From Amycolatopsis sp. NBC_00345 (GTDB lineage Bacteria > Actinomycetota > Actinomycetes > Mycobacteriales > Pseudonocardiaceae): DNA of 64,000 nucleotides. The stretch is taken from contig NZ_CP107995.1 of NCBI RefSeq assembly GCF_036116635.1, positions 7,812,001 to 7,876,000 of the forward strand, in the 5' to 3' direction. Below are positions 56,618-63,848 of the stretch, one piece after another. Within the stretch, counting starts at the first letter, position 1; each line of letters starts with the position of its first letter. Both the position numbers and the translations under genes were made by a program. Under the pieces are notes generated by a model that was not told where the DNA came from, did no database searches, and was given only the letters and a program-made list of their open reading frames with translations.

Positions 56618-57609
56618 GACTGCTGCTGCCTCCGTGCGATCCGGTCCACGACCACGGCGACGATCAGCAACGCGCCGGTCGCGAGGTCCTGGTAGTTGCC
56701 GTCCACGCCCATCTGCGTCAGCCCCGAGCGCAGCACCGCCACGACCAGCGCGCCGAACAGGGTGCCGAGCACCGAGCCGCGGCCGCCGAACAGGCTGGTG
56801 CCGCCCAGCACCACGGCGGTGATGGAGTCGAGGTTGCCGAGCTGGAACTGGTTCGGGTCGGCGTTCGGCGTGCGGCCGAGCGCCTGCCACGCGGCGATGC
56901 CGAAGCACACGCCCGCGACGACGTACACGGAGATCACCGTGCGGTTGACCTTGATGCCGGACAGCCGCGCCGACTCCGGCGCGTTGCCCACGGCGTAGAC
57001 GTGCTTGCCCCACGCGGTTTTCGTGAGCGCGTACCAGACGATCAGGAACATGATCAGCGCGAGCGTCATGCCGTAGGTGATCGGGATGCCGCCGAAGAGG
57101 TAGCGCTTGGTGCCGAGCCACTGCAGCAGCCCGTCGGTGACCGGCACGGCCTGGCCGCCCGCGATCAGCTTCGCCACGGCGGTCAGGCCGGTGAACGTGC
57201 CGAGCGTGATGATGAAGGCGGGCAGCTTGATCCGCGTCGCGAGCGTGCCGATGAACAGGCCGACCACCACGGTCAGGATCAAGCCCACGACCAGCGCGAA
57301 GAAGCCGTTCGTGCCCGCCGCGGCCAGTTTCGCCATCACCAGCGTGGCCACGACCATCGACGACGCGTTGGACAGGTCGATGCCCGCGATCAGGATGATC
57401 AGCGTCTGGCCGAGCGCCAGTGTGCCGACGACCAGCGACTGCTGGACCACTGTGGACAGATTGTCGAGGTCGAAGAACGTGTCCGTGGCAAGGGAAAACA
57501 CCACGATGGCCACGATCAACGCCAGCGCGGGGCCCACAGCCGGGGCCCGGAGGAGGAACTCGCCGAGCGACTCGCGCTCACGGTTCCCGGTCACCGTCGC
57601 GGTGGTCAT
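56614..57609 (-). CDS. Sugar ABC transporter permease (RbsC/FrcC-like)
   Basis: This 331-residue membrane protein has about ten hydrophobic segments and the branched-sugar permease motifs: LGQTLIILIAGIDLSNASSM, VYAVGNAPESARLSGI (cytoplasmic coupling segment) and VLGGTSLFGGRGSVLGT. Two copies form the channel of a ribose/fructose-type importer. The ATG at 57607-57609 overlaps the binding protein's stop and its own stop overlaps the ATPase start, so the three transporter genes are tightly coupled. Confidence 0.95.
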   Translation of the reverse strand: MTTATVTGNRERESLGEFLLRAPAVGPALALIVAIVVFSLATDTFFDLDNLSTVVQQSLVVGTLALGQTLIILIAGIDLSNASSMVVATLVMAKLAAAGTNGFFALVVGLILTVVVGLFIGTLATRIKLPAFIITLGTFTGLTAVAKLIAGGQAVPVTDGLLQWLGTKRYLFGGIPITYGMTLALIMFLIVWYALTKTAWGKHVYAVGNAPESARLSGIKVNRTVISVYVVAGVCFGIAAWQALGRTPNADPNQFQLGNLDSITAVVLGGTSLFGGRGSVLGTLFGALVVAVLRSGLTQMGVDGNYQDLATGALLIVAVVVDRIARRQQQS

Positions 57610-58625
57610 TTCGTGCCTCCCCAGCAGTTCTGCAGGCCCCACGTGGTGTTCTGGCTCGGGACGCCGGGCATCGGCTTGTCGGTGATCACCGTGGACCCGG
57701 TGTTGACGAAGCCGGTCGGCTTCTTGCCGGTCTTCGCGTACTGGACCGCCGCCAGCACGCCCTGCTCGGCCATCTTCTTCGGGAACTGCATCACCGTGGC
57801 GCCGTACAGGCCGTCCTTGACGTTCTGCACGCCCTCGCAACCGCCGTCGATCGAGCCCATGACGACCTGCCCGGTCAGCCCGCGGGCCTTCAGCGCCGCG
57901 TACGCGCCGCGGCCCATCGGCTCGTTCATCGAGTACACCGAGTTGATGTCCGTGGTGCGCTGCAACAGGTTCTCCATGCCCTGCTGCGCGAGGCTCTGGT
58001 CGCCGTTGGCCGCGGTGTGGCCCTTGATCTGCGGCGACGAGTCGGTGAGCCCGATGCCCTTGAGGAACCCGCCGTGGCGCTCGGTGTCGACGGAGCTGCC
58101 CGCGGTGCCGTCGACCATCAGCAGCTTCGGGTCGGCGCCGGCGAGCGCGGCCTTCACGTACGCGCCCTGCTGCTGGCCGGCCGCGAAGTTGTCCGTCGCG
58201 AACGTGGCGTCGACGGCGTCCGCGGGCTCGGTCGCGGTGTCGAGCGCGATCACCAGGATCCCCGCGTCACGCGCGTCCTTGATCGCCTTGAGCACGCCGG
58301 TGGACGAGCTCGGGGTGATCAGGATGGTGTTCACGCCCTGCTGGGTGAGGTTCTCGATCGCGCGGACCTGGCCGTCGTTGTCACCGTCGAACTGGCCGGC
58401 GAGCGCGCTGAAGTCGGCGCCGTTCGCCCGGGCGGCGGCGCTGGCCGAGTTGCGGAGCTCCACGAAGTACGGATTGGTGTCGGTCTTGGTGACCAGGCCG
58501 ATCTTGGCCTTGCCGCTGCCCGCCGTGGTCGAGTTGCCACCCCAGTGGCGCTCGACGGTGCACCCGGCCGTGCCGACCGCGACCGCGGCCACCAGGGCTA
58601 GTGCGGTGAGACTGCGCTGTCTCAT
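57606..58625 (-). CDS. Sugar ABC transporter substrate-binding lipoprotein (FrcB-like)
   Basis: This 339-residue lipoprotein captures the sugar outside the membrane. The signal ends in VGTAGC (lipobox), and the mature protein is a periplasmic-binding fold (IGLVTKTDTNPYFVELRNSA, ILITPSSSTGVLKAIKDARDAGILVIALDTATEP, GTAGSSVDTERHGGFLKGI, VMGSIDGGCEGVQNVKDGLYGATVMQFP). GGAGG lies at good spacing before the ATG at 58623-58625. It is the first gene of the operon and divergent from the LacI gene with a 26-bp operator between. The fold suggests fructose-, ribose- or similar monosaccharide binding; exact sugar unknown. Confidence 0.95.
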   Translation of the reverse strand: MRQRSLTALALVAAVAVGTAGCTVERHWGGNSTTAGSGKAKIGLVTKTDTNPYFVELRNSASAAARANGADFSALAGQFDGDNDGQVRAIENLTQQGVNTILITPSSSTGVLKAIKDARDAGILVIALDTATEPADAVDATFATDNFAAGQQQGAYVKAALAGADPKLLMVDGTAGSSVDTERHGGFLKGIGLTDSSPQIKGHTAANGDQSLAQQGMENLLQRTTDINSVYSMNEPMGRGAYAALKARGLTGQVVMGSIDGGCEGVQNVKDGLYGATVMQFPKKMAEQGVLAAVQYAKTGKKPTGFVNTGSTVITDKPMPGVPSQNTTWGLQNCWGGTK

Positions 58626-58689
58626 GGAGATGCCCTCCGAAGGTGCGAGGTTGCCGATGGTCGGCAAGGTAGACAGACTCAAGGCCTGG

Positions 58690-58715
58690 CGCAAGCGTTT
58701 GCGCAAACGCTTGCG
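58690..58715. promoter_or_regulatory. 26-bp perfect palindromic LacI operator
   Basis: Half-site CGCAAGCGTTTGC (58690-58702) is followed by its exact complement (58703-58715). It contains two overlapping LacI-type elements (GCAAGCGTTTGC and GCAAACGCTTGC). It lies 64 bases before the binding-protein start and 23 bases before the LacI start, in the shared divergent promoter. Confidence 0.9.
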
Positions 58716-58738
58716 AGTGAACTTGGTGAAGGACTGAC

Positions 58739-59767
58739 ATGCCACAACCCCGCTCCTCCCGGCCGACCCAGCGAGACATCGCGGAGCTGGCCGGCGTGTC
58801 CATCACGACGGTCTCCCACGTCGTCAACGGGACCCGCGCCGTCGCGGAGGACACCAAAGCCGCGGTGCTCCGGGCGATCGAGACGACCGGGTACACCGGC
58901 GACGCGATCGCGCGATCCCTTGTCACGGGCGGCACGCGGTCGATCGGGATGGCGATCTCACTGGTCGCGAACCCGTACTTCGCGTCGTTGATGCAGGCGA
59001 TCGAGCGGGAGGCGTCGGCGAACGGATACACCGTCATCCTCGCCGACACACACGACACCGCCGCGACCGAGCGTGACGTGGTCCGGGCGCTTCGCTCCCG
59101 TCGCGTCGACGGGCTGCTGATCACGCCGGCGCCCGGCGACGGCTCGGTGATCGGCGAGCTGGTCTCGCTCGACGTGCCCACGGTGCTGATCGACCGGCTC
59201 GCCACCCGCGGCGACGTCGACCAGGTCGGAGCCGAGAACATCCAGGCGACGTCGGCGCTCACGGCCCACCTCGCGTCGCTCGGGCACCGGCGGATCGGCA
59301 TGGTCAGCGGCGTCCCCGGCCTGACCACGTCGGAGGAGCGGGTGCTCGGCTACCGGCTGGGGCTGGGCCGTTCCGGGCTGACCTGGTCGCCGGACCTGGT
59401 GGCGTGCGGGAATTCCTCGCGCGAAGGCGGGGCGCTGGCGGTGAGCACGCTGCTCGCGCTGCCCGAGCCGCCGACGGCACTGGTGGTGGCCAACGACAGC
59501 ATGATGGTCGGCGTCCTGCACGAGGCCCGGCGGCGCGGGCTGCGGATCGGCCGCGACCTGCCGGTGGTGGTCTACGACGAGGTCGAATGGGCCGACCTCG
59601 TCGACCCGCCGCTGACCACGATGGCGCAGCCGATCGAGGACATCGGACGCCAGGCCGTGCGGCTGCTGCTGGCCCGGCTGGCGGACCCCGGGCGGGCCGC
59701 CGAAACCGTCCGGCTGCCGCCGACACTGCGGCACCGGGGATCGTGCGGCTGCCCGGAAGTACCCTAG
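58739..59767 (+). CDS. LacI-family transcriptional regulator of the sugar operon
   Basis: This 342-residue repressor has the LacI helix-turn-helix (PTQRDIAELAGVSITTVSHVVNGTRAVAEDTKAAVLRAIETTGY, about 8-52) and a sugar-binding core like periplasmic binding proteins (ANPYFASLMQAIEREA, VDGLLITPAPGDGS, VPTVLIDRLATRGDVDQVGAENIQA). The C-terminus LRHRGSCGC is unusual in having two Cys. It should bind the 26-bp operator upstream and release it on binding the imported sugar or its phosphate. It is a close paralogue of the headless protein at 59875. Confidence 0.96.
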   Translation: MPQPRSSRPTQRDIAELAGVSITTVSHVVNGTRAVAEDTKAAVLRAIETTGYTGDAIARSLVTGGTRSIGMAISLVANPYFASLMQAIEREASANGYTVILADTHDTAATERDVVRALRSRRVDGLLITPAPGDGSVIGELVSLDVPTVLIDRLATRGDVDQVGAENIQATSALTAHLASLGHRRIGMVSGVPGLTTSEERVLGYRLGLGRSGLTWSPDLVACGNSSREGGALAVSTLLALPEPPTALVVANDSMMVGVLHEARRRGLRIGRDLPVVVYDEVEWADLVDPPLTTMAQPIEDIGRQAVRLLLARLADPGRAAETVRLPPTLRHRGSCGCPEVP

Positions 59768-59835
59768 GCATTCACTCGGACTGGTGAACCTTGGCAAGTC
59801 GGCCGTTCTCACGTCCCGCCGAGCCCGAGCCAGAG

Positions 59836-59855
59836 GTTACCGTTGGGTAGGTAAC
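59836..59855 (+). promoter_or_regulatory. Inverted repeat upstream of the headless LacI paralogue
   Basis: GTTACC (59836-59841) and GGTAAC (59850-59855) flank 8 bases, ending 19 bases before the start. The same half-sites, spaced 3, occur at 34560-34574. Confidence 0.4.
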
Positions 59856-59874
59856 TACTACGAGAGCACGGGAA

Positions 59875-60741
59875 ATGACCGCTCTGGCGCCGGAGATCCC
59901 CCTCTGGACCCCACCGGTGGCGCGCCGGTTAAGGGTGGTCATGGGGATGCACGCGAGCCCGTATTCGGGCGAGTTGTTGCGCGCCATGCGGGAGGCCGCG
60001 GCGCAGGCGGGCTGCTACCTCGTGCTTACCGACACCGGCGACACCGTCAGCGAAGAGGCCGCAGTCGTCGACACGCTCGAAGCCGATCATGTCGACGGCG
60101 TCCTGCTGGTCCCGGCGCCCGGTGACGAGGCGGTGATCAACGGGCTGGTGCGCTCGGGAGTGCCCACGGTGCTCGTCGACCGGATCGCCGGGCGCAACGA
60201 CGTGGACCAGGTCGGCTCCGAAAACATCCAGGCCGTCTCGGCGCTGGTGTCGCACTTGGCCGGACGACGGCACCGCCGCATCGCGATGATCACCGGCGAA
60301 GAGGGCTCGACAGTCAGTGAGGAGCGCGCGCTCGGCTACCGGCTCGGCATCGGCCGCGCGGGCCTGCGGTTCAACTCCGAGCTCGTGGCCTCCGGCATGT
60401 CGTCGGCCGGCGGCGCGGCGCGCGCGGCCGCCCGGCTGCTCGACGGCTGGCCCTCGCCGTCCGCGGTGGTGGTCGGCGGCGAGTCGATGCTCATCGGCGT
60501 CCAGTGGGAGGCCCACCGACGAGGCATCCGCATCGGGTCGGAGCTGGCGGTGGTCGGCTACGGCGACATGGAGTGGGCCCGCACGGTCTCGCCCGCCGTG
60601 ACCACGATGGCGCAGCCGATCGCCGAGATCGGCCGCAAAGCCGTCGAGCTGCTGCTCTCCCGCGTGACCGACCCGAACCGGCGGCCGGAAGCGGTCCGGC
60701 TGGCGCCCCGCTTCCGGCACGGCGCCTCCTGCGGCTGCTGA
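59875..60741 (+). CDS. LacI-like protein lacking a DNA-binding domain
   Basis: This 288-residue protein aligns with the effector-binding core of the LacI regulator just upstream over its whole length (VDGVLLVPAPGDEAV, VPTVLVDRIAGRNDVDQVG, SENIQAVSALVSHLAGRRHRRIAMI, SEERALGYRLGIGRAGL, TTMAQPIAEIGRKAVELLLSRV, FRHGASCGC). The about 55-residue helix-turn-helix and hinge are absent and replaced by an unrelated 20-residue leader (TALAPEIPLWTPPVARRL). No missing helix-turn-helix is found in another frame upstream, so this is not an obvious frameshift. There is no signal peptide, so it is not a secreted binding protein. It may bind the same sugar and dimerise with the full-length regulator to modulate it. 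Confidence 0.88.
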   Translation: MTALAPEIPLWTPPVARRLRVVMGMHASPYSGELLRAMREAAAQAGCYLVLTDTGDTVSEEAAVVDTLEADHVDGVLLVPAPGDEAVINGLVRSGVPTVLVDRIAGRNDVDQVGSENIQAVSALVSHLAGRRHRRIAMITGEEGSTVSEERALGYRLGIGRAGLRFNSELVASGMSSAGGAARAAARLLDGWPSPSAVVVGGESMLIGVQWEAHRRGIRIGSELAVVGYGDMEWARTVSPAVTTMAQPIAEIGRKAVELLLSRVTDPNRRPEAVRLAPRFRHGASCGC

Positions 60742-60745
60742 ACCA

Positions 60746-60791
60746 CTCGTGAGTGTTTATGACGGTTCTAACCGTCATAAACACTCACAAG
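60746..60791. repeat. Dispersed palindrome, copy 4 (TTT variant)
   Basis: 22-bp arms (CTCGTGAGTG...GACGGTT) surround a CT centre with one outer mismatch (CTCG/CAAG). It fills the 54-base space between the convergent headless LacI and GH76 genes. Confidence 0.9.
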
Positions 60792-60795
60792 CAGT

Positions 60796-61818
60796 TCAGG
60801 CCAGGGTGGCGGCGGCTTCCAGGAGCATCCACGCTCCAGTTTGGACAGACAGGTCCCGCTCGGGCGCGTCCGCGGCCAGCGGGTGCGAGGGAGCCGGCCT
60901 CGACCATTCCGCGCTGAACAGCGGGCCGTCCGGGGCATCGGTGGCGCCGGACCAGCAGGCCTCGGCCGAGGTCAGCACCAGCGTGCGGGCGGTGGCCGCC
61001 TCCGGCTCGGGCAGCTGGGGCACCGCGAGCGCCAGGTAACGCGCCAGGATGGCGGCGAACAGGCCGCCGTCCCCGCCGTTCTGCCCGCGCAGGACGCCGC
61101 CGGGCGCCAAGTGCTCGGCGACGGCGCGGACGGTGCGCGCCGCGTCCTCCGGTTCGGACTGCTCCAGGCAAGCGCCCAGGTAGACGCCCTGGCAGTAGGT
61201 GAAGATGTGCTTGATCAGCTCGCCGGTGTCGGCCCTGACGCCGTCCCAGACCAGCCCGCTGGACGGGTCGACCAGGATGTCGCTGAGCCAGTCCGTCATC
61301 TCGCGGGCCCTGGCGACGTCGCCCTGGCGGGCGTGGAAGATGGCGGCCGGGCCGTTCGCGGGCGCGTTCTTGAACCGGTCCCCGCGCCGCCACCAGATGC
61401 CGCCGCCGGCGTCGGCCGTCCAGCCTTCGTGGAGCTGGGCGTCGATCGCGGTCAGCGCTTCGTCCACATCAGACAAACCCAGTGCGCGAACCCGTTGCAG
61501 GGCAAGGCCGAGCCACGCGATGTCGTCGTAGTACTCGTTGGTCCAGCGGCCGAAGTTACGCGCGCGCACGGACGTGACGAACCGGCCGATCAGCTCACCG
61601 CGCTCGGTCGACGGCGTGCGCAGCTGGGCGTCGACGAGGCTGTCCAGCAGGTGCGCCTGCCACCAGTAGTTCCAGTGCCAGTGCAGCCGCTGCCCGAAGC
61701 TCGGCGGCCACCCGCTGCGGCCCAGCACGGTCCCCGGCCGGCCCCAGACCCGGCGCAGGTGCCGGGCGCACACGGCCCGCTCGGCAGTGGCGGCGCAGTC
61801 GGCCCACTCGACGGTCAT
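60796..61818 (-). CDS. Glycoside hydrolase family 76-like protein
   Basis: This 340-residue protein has an (alpha/alpha)6-barrel pattern with the GH76 Asp-Asp catalytic pair in NEYYDDIAWLGLAL and supporting motifs HWHWNYWWQAHLLDSLVDA, GGGIWWRR and KNAPANGPAAIFHAR. GH76 enzymes are endo-alpha-1,6-mannanases or transglycosidases. No signal peptide is seen, so it acts in the cytoplasm, perhaps on short oligosaccharides. It is convergent with the sugar regulatory genes and may belong to the same sugar utilisation locus. The ATG start is at 61818. Confidence 0.88.
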   Translation of the reverse strand: MTVEWADCAATAERAVCARHLRRVWGRPGTVLGRSGWPPSFGQRLHWHWNYWWQAHLLDSLVDAQLRTPSTERGELIGRFVTSVRARNFGRWTNEYYDDIAWLGLALQRVRALGLSDVDEALTAIDAQLHEGWTADAGGGIWWRRGDRFKNAPANGPAAIFHARQGDVARAREMTDWLSDILVDPSSGLVWDGVRADTGELIKHIFTYCQGVYLGACLEQSEPEDAARTVRAVAEHLAPGGVLRGQNGGDGGLFAAILARYLALAVPQLPEPEAATARTLVLTSAEACWSGATDAPDGPLFSAEWSRPAPSHPLAADAPERDLSVQTGAWMLLEAAATLA

Positions 61819-61884
61819 TCCGCGATTCTGCCCTGTTCACCGGGCCCGCGCACTCCCCCACCCGGTCGAGTGTCCTCTATGGAC

Positions 61885-62544
61885 TCACCAGGACTGGGAC
61901 AGGTCCGCGTGCTGGCGCACCCACGCATGCATCACGATGCCCGCCGCGACACCCGCGTTGATGGAGCGGGTGGTGCCGAACTGGGCGATCGACACCACCA
62001 GCGCGGCGGCCGACTGGGCCTCCGCCGAGAGCCCGGGGCCCTCCTGGCCGAAGAGCAGCAGGCAGTTGCGCGGCAGCTCGGCCGTCTCGACCGGCTGGGA
62101 GCCCGGGGTGTTGTCCACGGCCACCAGCGCGATCCCCGACTCCGCGCAGAACGCCAGCAGCCCGCTCACGTCCGCGTGGTGGCGGAGGTGCTGGTAGCGG
62201 TCCGTGACCATCGCGCCGCGGCGGTTCCAGCGGCGGCGGCCGACGATGTGCACCTCCGCGGCGGCGAAGGCGTTCGCGGTCCGGACCACGGTGCCGATGT
62301 TGTGGTCGTGCTGGAAGTTCTCGATCGCCACGTGGAACGGGTGCCGCCGGGAGTCCACATCGGACACGATGGCCTCACGGCGCCAGTAGCGGTAGGCGTC
62401 GACGACGTTGCGGCGGTCGCCGTTCGCCAGCAGCTCGGGATCGTAGCGCGGATCGTCCGGCCAGGGGCCCGGCCACGGTCCGACACCGACCTCTTCGCGG
62501 CCCACCCACTCGGTGGGGCCGATTTCCTGCGATTCCGTCGTCAT
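61885..62544 (-). CDS. SpoU/TrmH-family RNA 2'-O-methyltransferase
   Basis: This 219-residue SPOUT enzyme methylates ribose 2'-OH in tRNA or rRNA with SAM. The three SpoU motifs are present: NIGTVVRTANAFAAAEV, LLLFGQEGPGLS and SINAGVAAGIVMHAWVRQH. It has an N-terminal Pro/Trp-rich segment (PWPGPWPDDPRYDPELL) before the knot domain. The ATG at 62542-62544 is used; an upstream in-frame extension overlaps the DUF2784 gene end and is unlikely. The target nucleotide is not predictable. Confidence 0.93.
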   Translation of the reverse strand: MTTESQEIGPTEWVGREEVGVGPWPGPWPDDPRYDPELLANGDRRNVVDAYRYWRREAIVSDVDSRRHPFHVAIENFQHDHNIGTVVRTANAFAAAEVHIVGRRRWNRRGAMVTDRYQHLRHHADVSGLLAFCAESGIALVAVDNTPGSQPVETAELPRNCLLLFGQEGPGLSAEAQSAAALVVSIAQFGTTRSINAGVAAGIVMHAWVRQHADLSQSW

Positions 62545-62560
62545 CAACGACGATTCTCGC

Positions 62561-62959
62561 TCAGCCCAGGCGGACGCGGTGCGCCGCGGTGTCCTCGTGG
62601 CGGTGACGCCAGCGGTGGTAGGCACCGACGTATGAGAAGACCAGCAGGCCCAGGGCCACGACGATCACCACCGGCAGCAGCGAACGCGGGATCACCGTGT
62701 CGTAGAGGTAGTACGCGTTGAAGCCGCCCGGCAGGTCGCCGAGGCCCTCCTGCTGGCGGAAGAAGTTCTCCGCCGCGGTGAGCGGGCAGGGCACCGGCGT
62801 CACGTTGACCAGCACGCCCCAGATCGCGAAGAACACGTGCACGAAGACGACCTTGGGCCAGCGCCAGGCGAGGAAACCGCCCAGCCCGATGAACAACAGG
62901 GCCAGGATGTGCACCGCGACCGTCAGGTCAGCGAGGAAATGAGCCACCGATTCGTTCAC
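62561..62959 (-). CDS. DUF2784 membrane protein
   Basis: This 132-residue protein has four hydrophobic segments: FLADLTVAVHILALLFIGLGGFLAWRW, FVHVFFAIWGVLVNVTPVPCPLTAAENFFRQQ (the CPLTxxEN signature of DUF2784), a third and fourth near the C-terminus, and a His/Arg-rich tail. Function unknown. The GTG start at 62957-62959 is chosen as the first codon giving the family N-terminus. It ends 16 bases before the methyltransferase start on the same strand, so the two are probably cotranscribed. Confidence 0.9.
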   Translation of the reverse strand: MNESVAHFLADLTVAVHILALLFIGLGGFLAWRWPKVVFVHVFFAIWGVLVNVTPVPCPLTAAENFFRQQEGLGDLPGGFNAYYLYDTVIPRSLLPVVIVVALGLLVFSYVGAYHRWRHRHEDTAAHRVRLG

Positions 62960-63136
62960 CGCCGCCCCCCTTCCCGAACCCCCTACCTGCGACGATACTC
63001 CGCCGAAGTCGTGTGGGAGCAGGAAAAACGGCCGCTCGCTGTGATGTTCAACCCACAGGAGCAACCTGTTCACCCGGGCGGTAACGGAGTCGTAACTCCG
63101 GGTGGGACCTCCTCCAGCCGGGTCCGGGTTGTTCCG

Positions 63137-63215
63137 CCCCAATGTGGCGTTGGTTGCGTTGGACGCACCGAACGCCACATTGGGTGCGTTGAGCGCACCG
63201 AACGCCACATTGGGG
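63137..63215. repeat. Direct and inverted repeat cluster (AATGTGGCGTT type)
   Basis: CCCCAATGTGGCGTT (63137-63151) is the exact complement of AACGCCACATTGGGG (63201-63215), and a further direct copy AACGCCACATTGGG is at 63171-63184. The two direct units (about 30 bases) also share GCGTTG..CGCACCG. It lies just past the Asp23 stop and could act as its terminator. Confidence 0.85.
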
Positions 63216-63226
63216 CGCGTTCCGCG

Positions 63227-63733
63227 CTACCGGACGCGATCCCCGCCGGAAGAAGGCTCGTCGTCGGTGCTCGGGATGTACACGTCGCCGACGTTGATGT
63301 TCACCTCGACGACCTCCAGCCCGGTCATCCGCTCGATCGAGCCGACGACGTTGCGCCGCACGGAGCGCGCCAGGTCGGCGATGGGCACGCCGTACTCGAC
63401 GACGATCTCCAGGTCCACCGCGGCCTGCTTGGCGCCGACCTCGACGCTCACGCCCTGGCCGGCACTCGCGGACGCGCCCGGGATGCGGTCGCGCAGCGCG
63501 CCGAACGCCCGCGCGGCACCGCCGCCGAGTGCGTGCACGCCGGACACCTCACGCGTCGCGAGGCCGGCGATCTTCTGCACCACGGTGTCGGCGATCGTGG
63601 TGGTGCCCTGCTCGGTGACGAGCGGGCTGGTGTCCGTCCTGGTGGCCACCTCGGCCGGCTTCGCCACCGGCTTTTCGGCGGCGCTGCCGGCGGGCTTCTG
63701 GGCCGGCTTCACGGTCTTCTCGACGGTCGTCAT
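63227..63733 (-). CDS. Asp23/Gls24 family envelope stress protein
   Basis: This 168-residue protein has an Ala/Lys/Pro-rich N-terminal tail (about 1-40) followed by the Asp23 domain: GTTTIADTVVQKIAGLATREVSGVHAL, VDLEIVVEYGVPIADLARSVRRNVVGSIERMTGLEVVEVNI and NVGDVYIP. In Firmicutes, Asp23 proteins collect at the membrane through AmaP and respond to envelope stress; actinobacterial roles are unclear. The ATG is at 63731-63733. The truncated gene upstream (63849) is on the same strand and typical of this gene neighbourhood. Confidence 0.92.
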   Translation of the reverse strand: MTTVEKTVKPAQKPAGSAAEKPVAKPAEVATRTDTSPLVTEQGTTTIADTVVQKIAGLATREVSGVHALGGGAARAFGALRDRIPGASASAGQGVSVEVGAKQAAVDLEIVVEYGVPIADLARSVRRNVVGSIERMTGLEVVEVNINVGDVYIPSTDDEPSSGGDRVR

Positions 63734-63848
63734 CAGGTTCCTCCCTCGATTGCCTTAGTCACACAACGGTTTCTTGCCCCGTCAGCCCTAACGACACACC
63801 TGTCCGACGATCGTCACGACCCGATCGTGTGACGCGGGCCGCAGGATT

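Noticed and set aside
59768..59875. A frameshifted helix-turn-helix ahead of the headless LacI protein
   Set aside because: I read all frames between the two LacI-type genes and found no helix-turn-helix; the gap of about 107 bases is also too short to hold the missing domain plus a promoter.
780..60791. The repeated palindromes as a CRISPR array or attachment sites
   Set aside because: Copies are isolated by 8-30 kb, have no spacers between them and no cas, integrase or transposase gene nearby.
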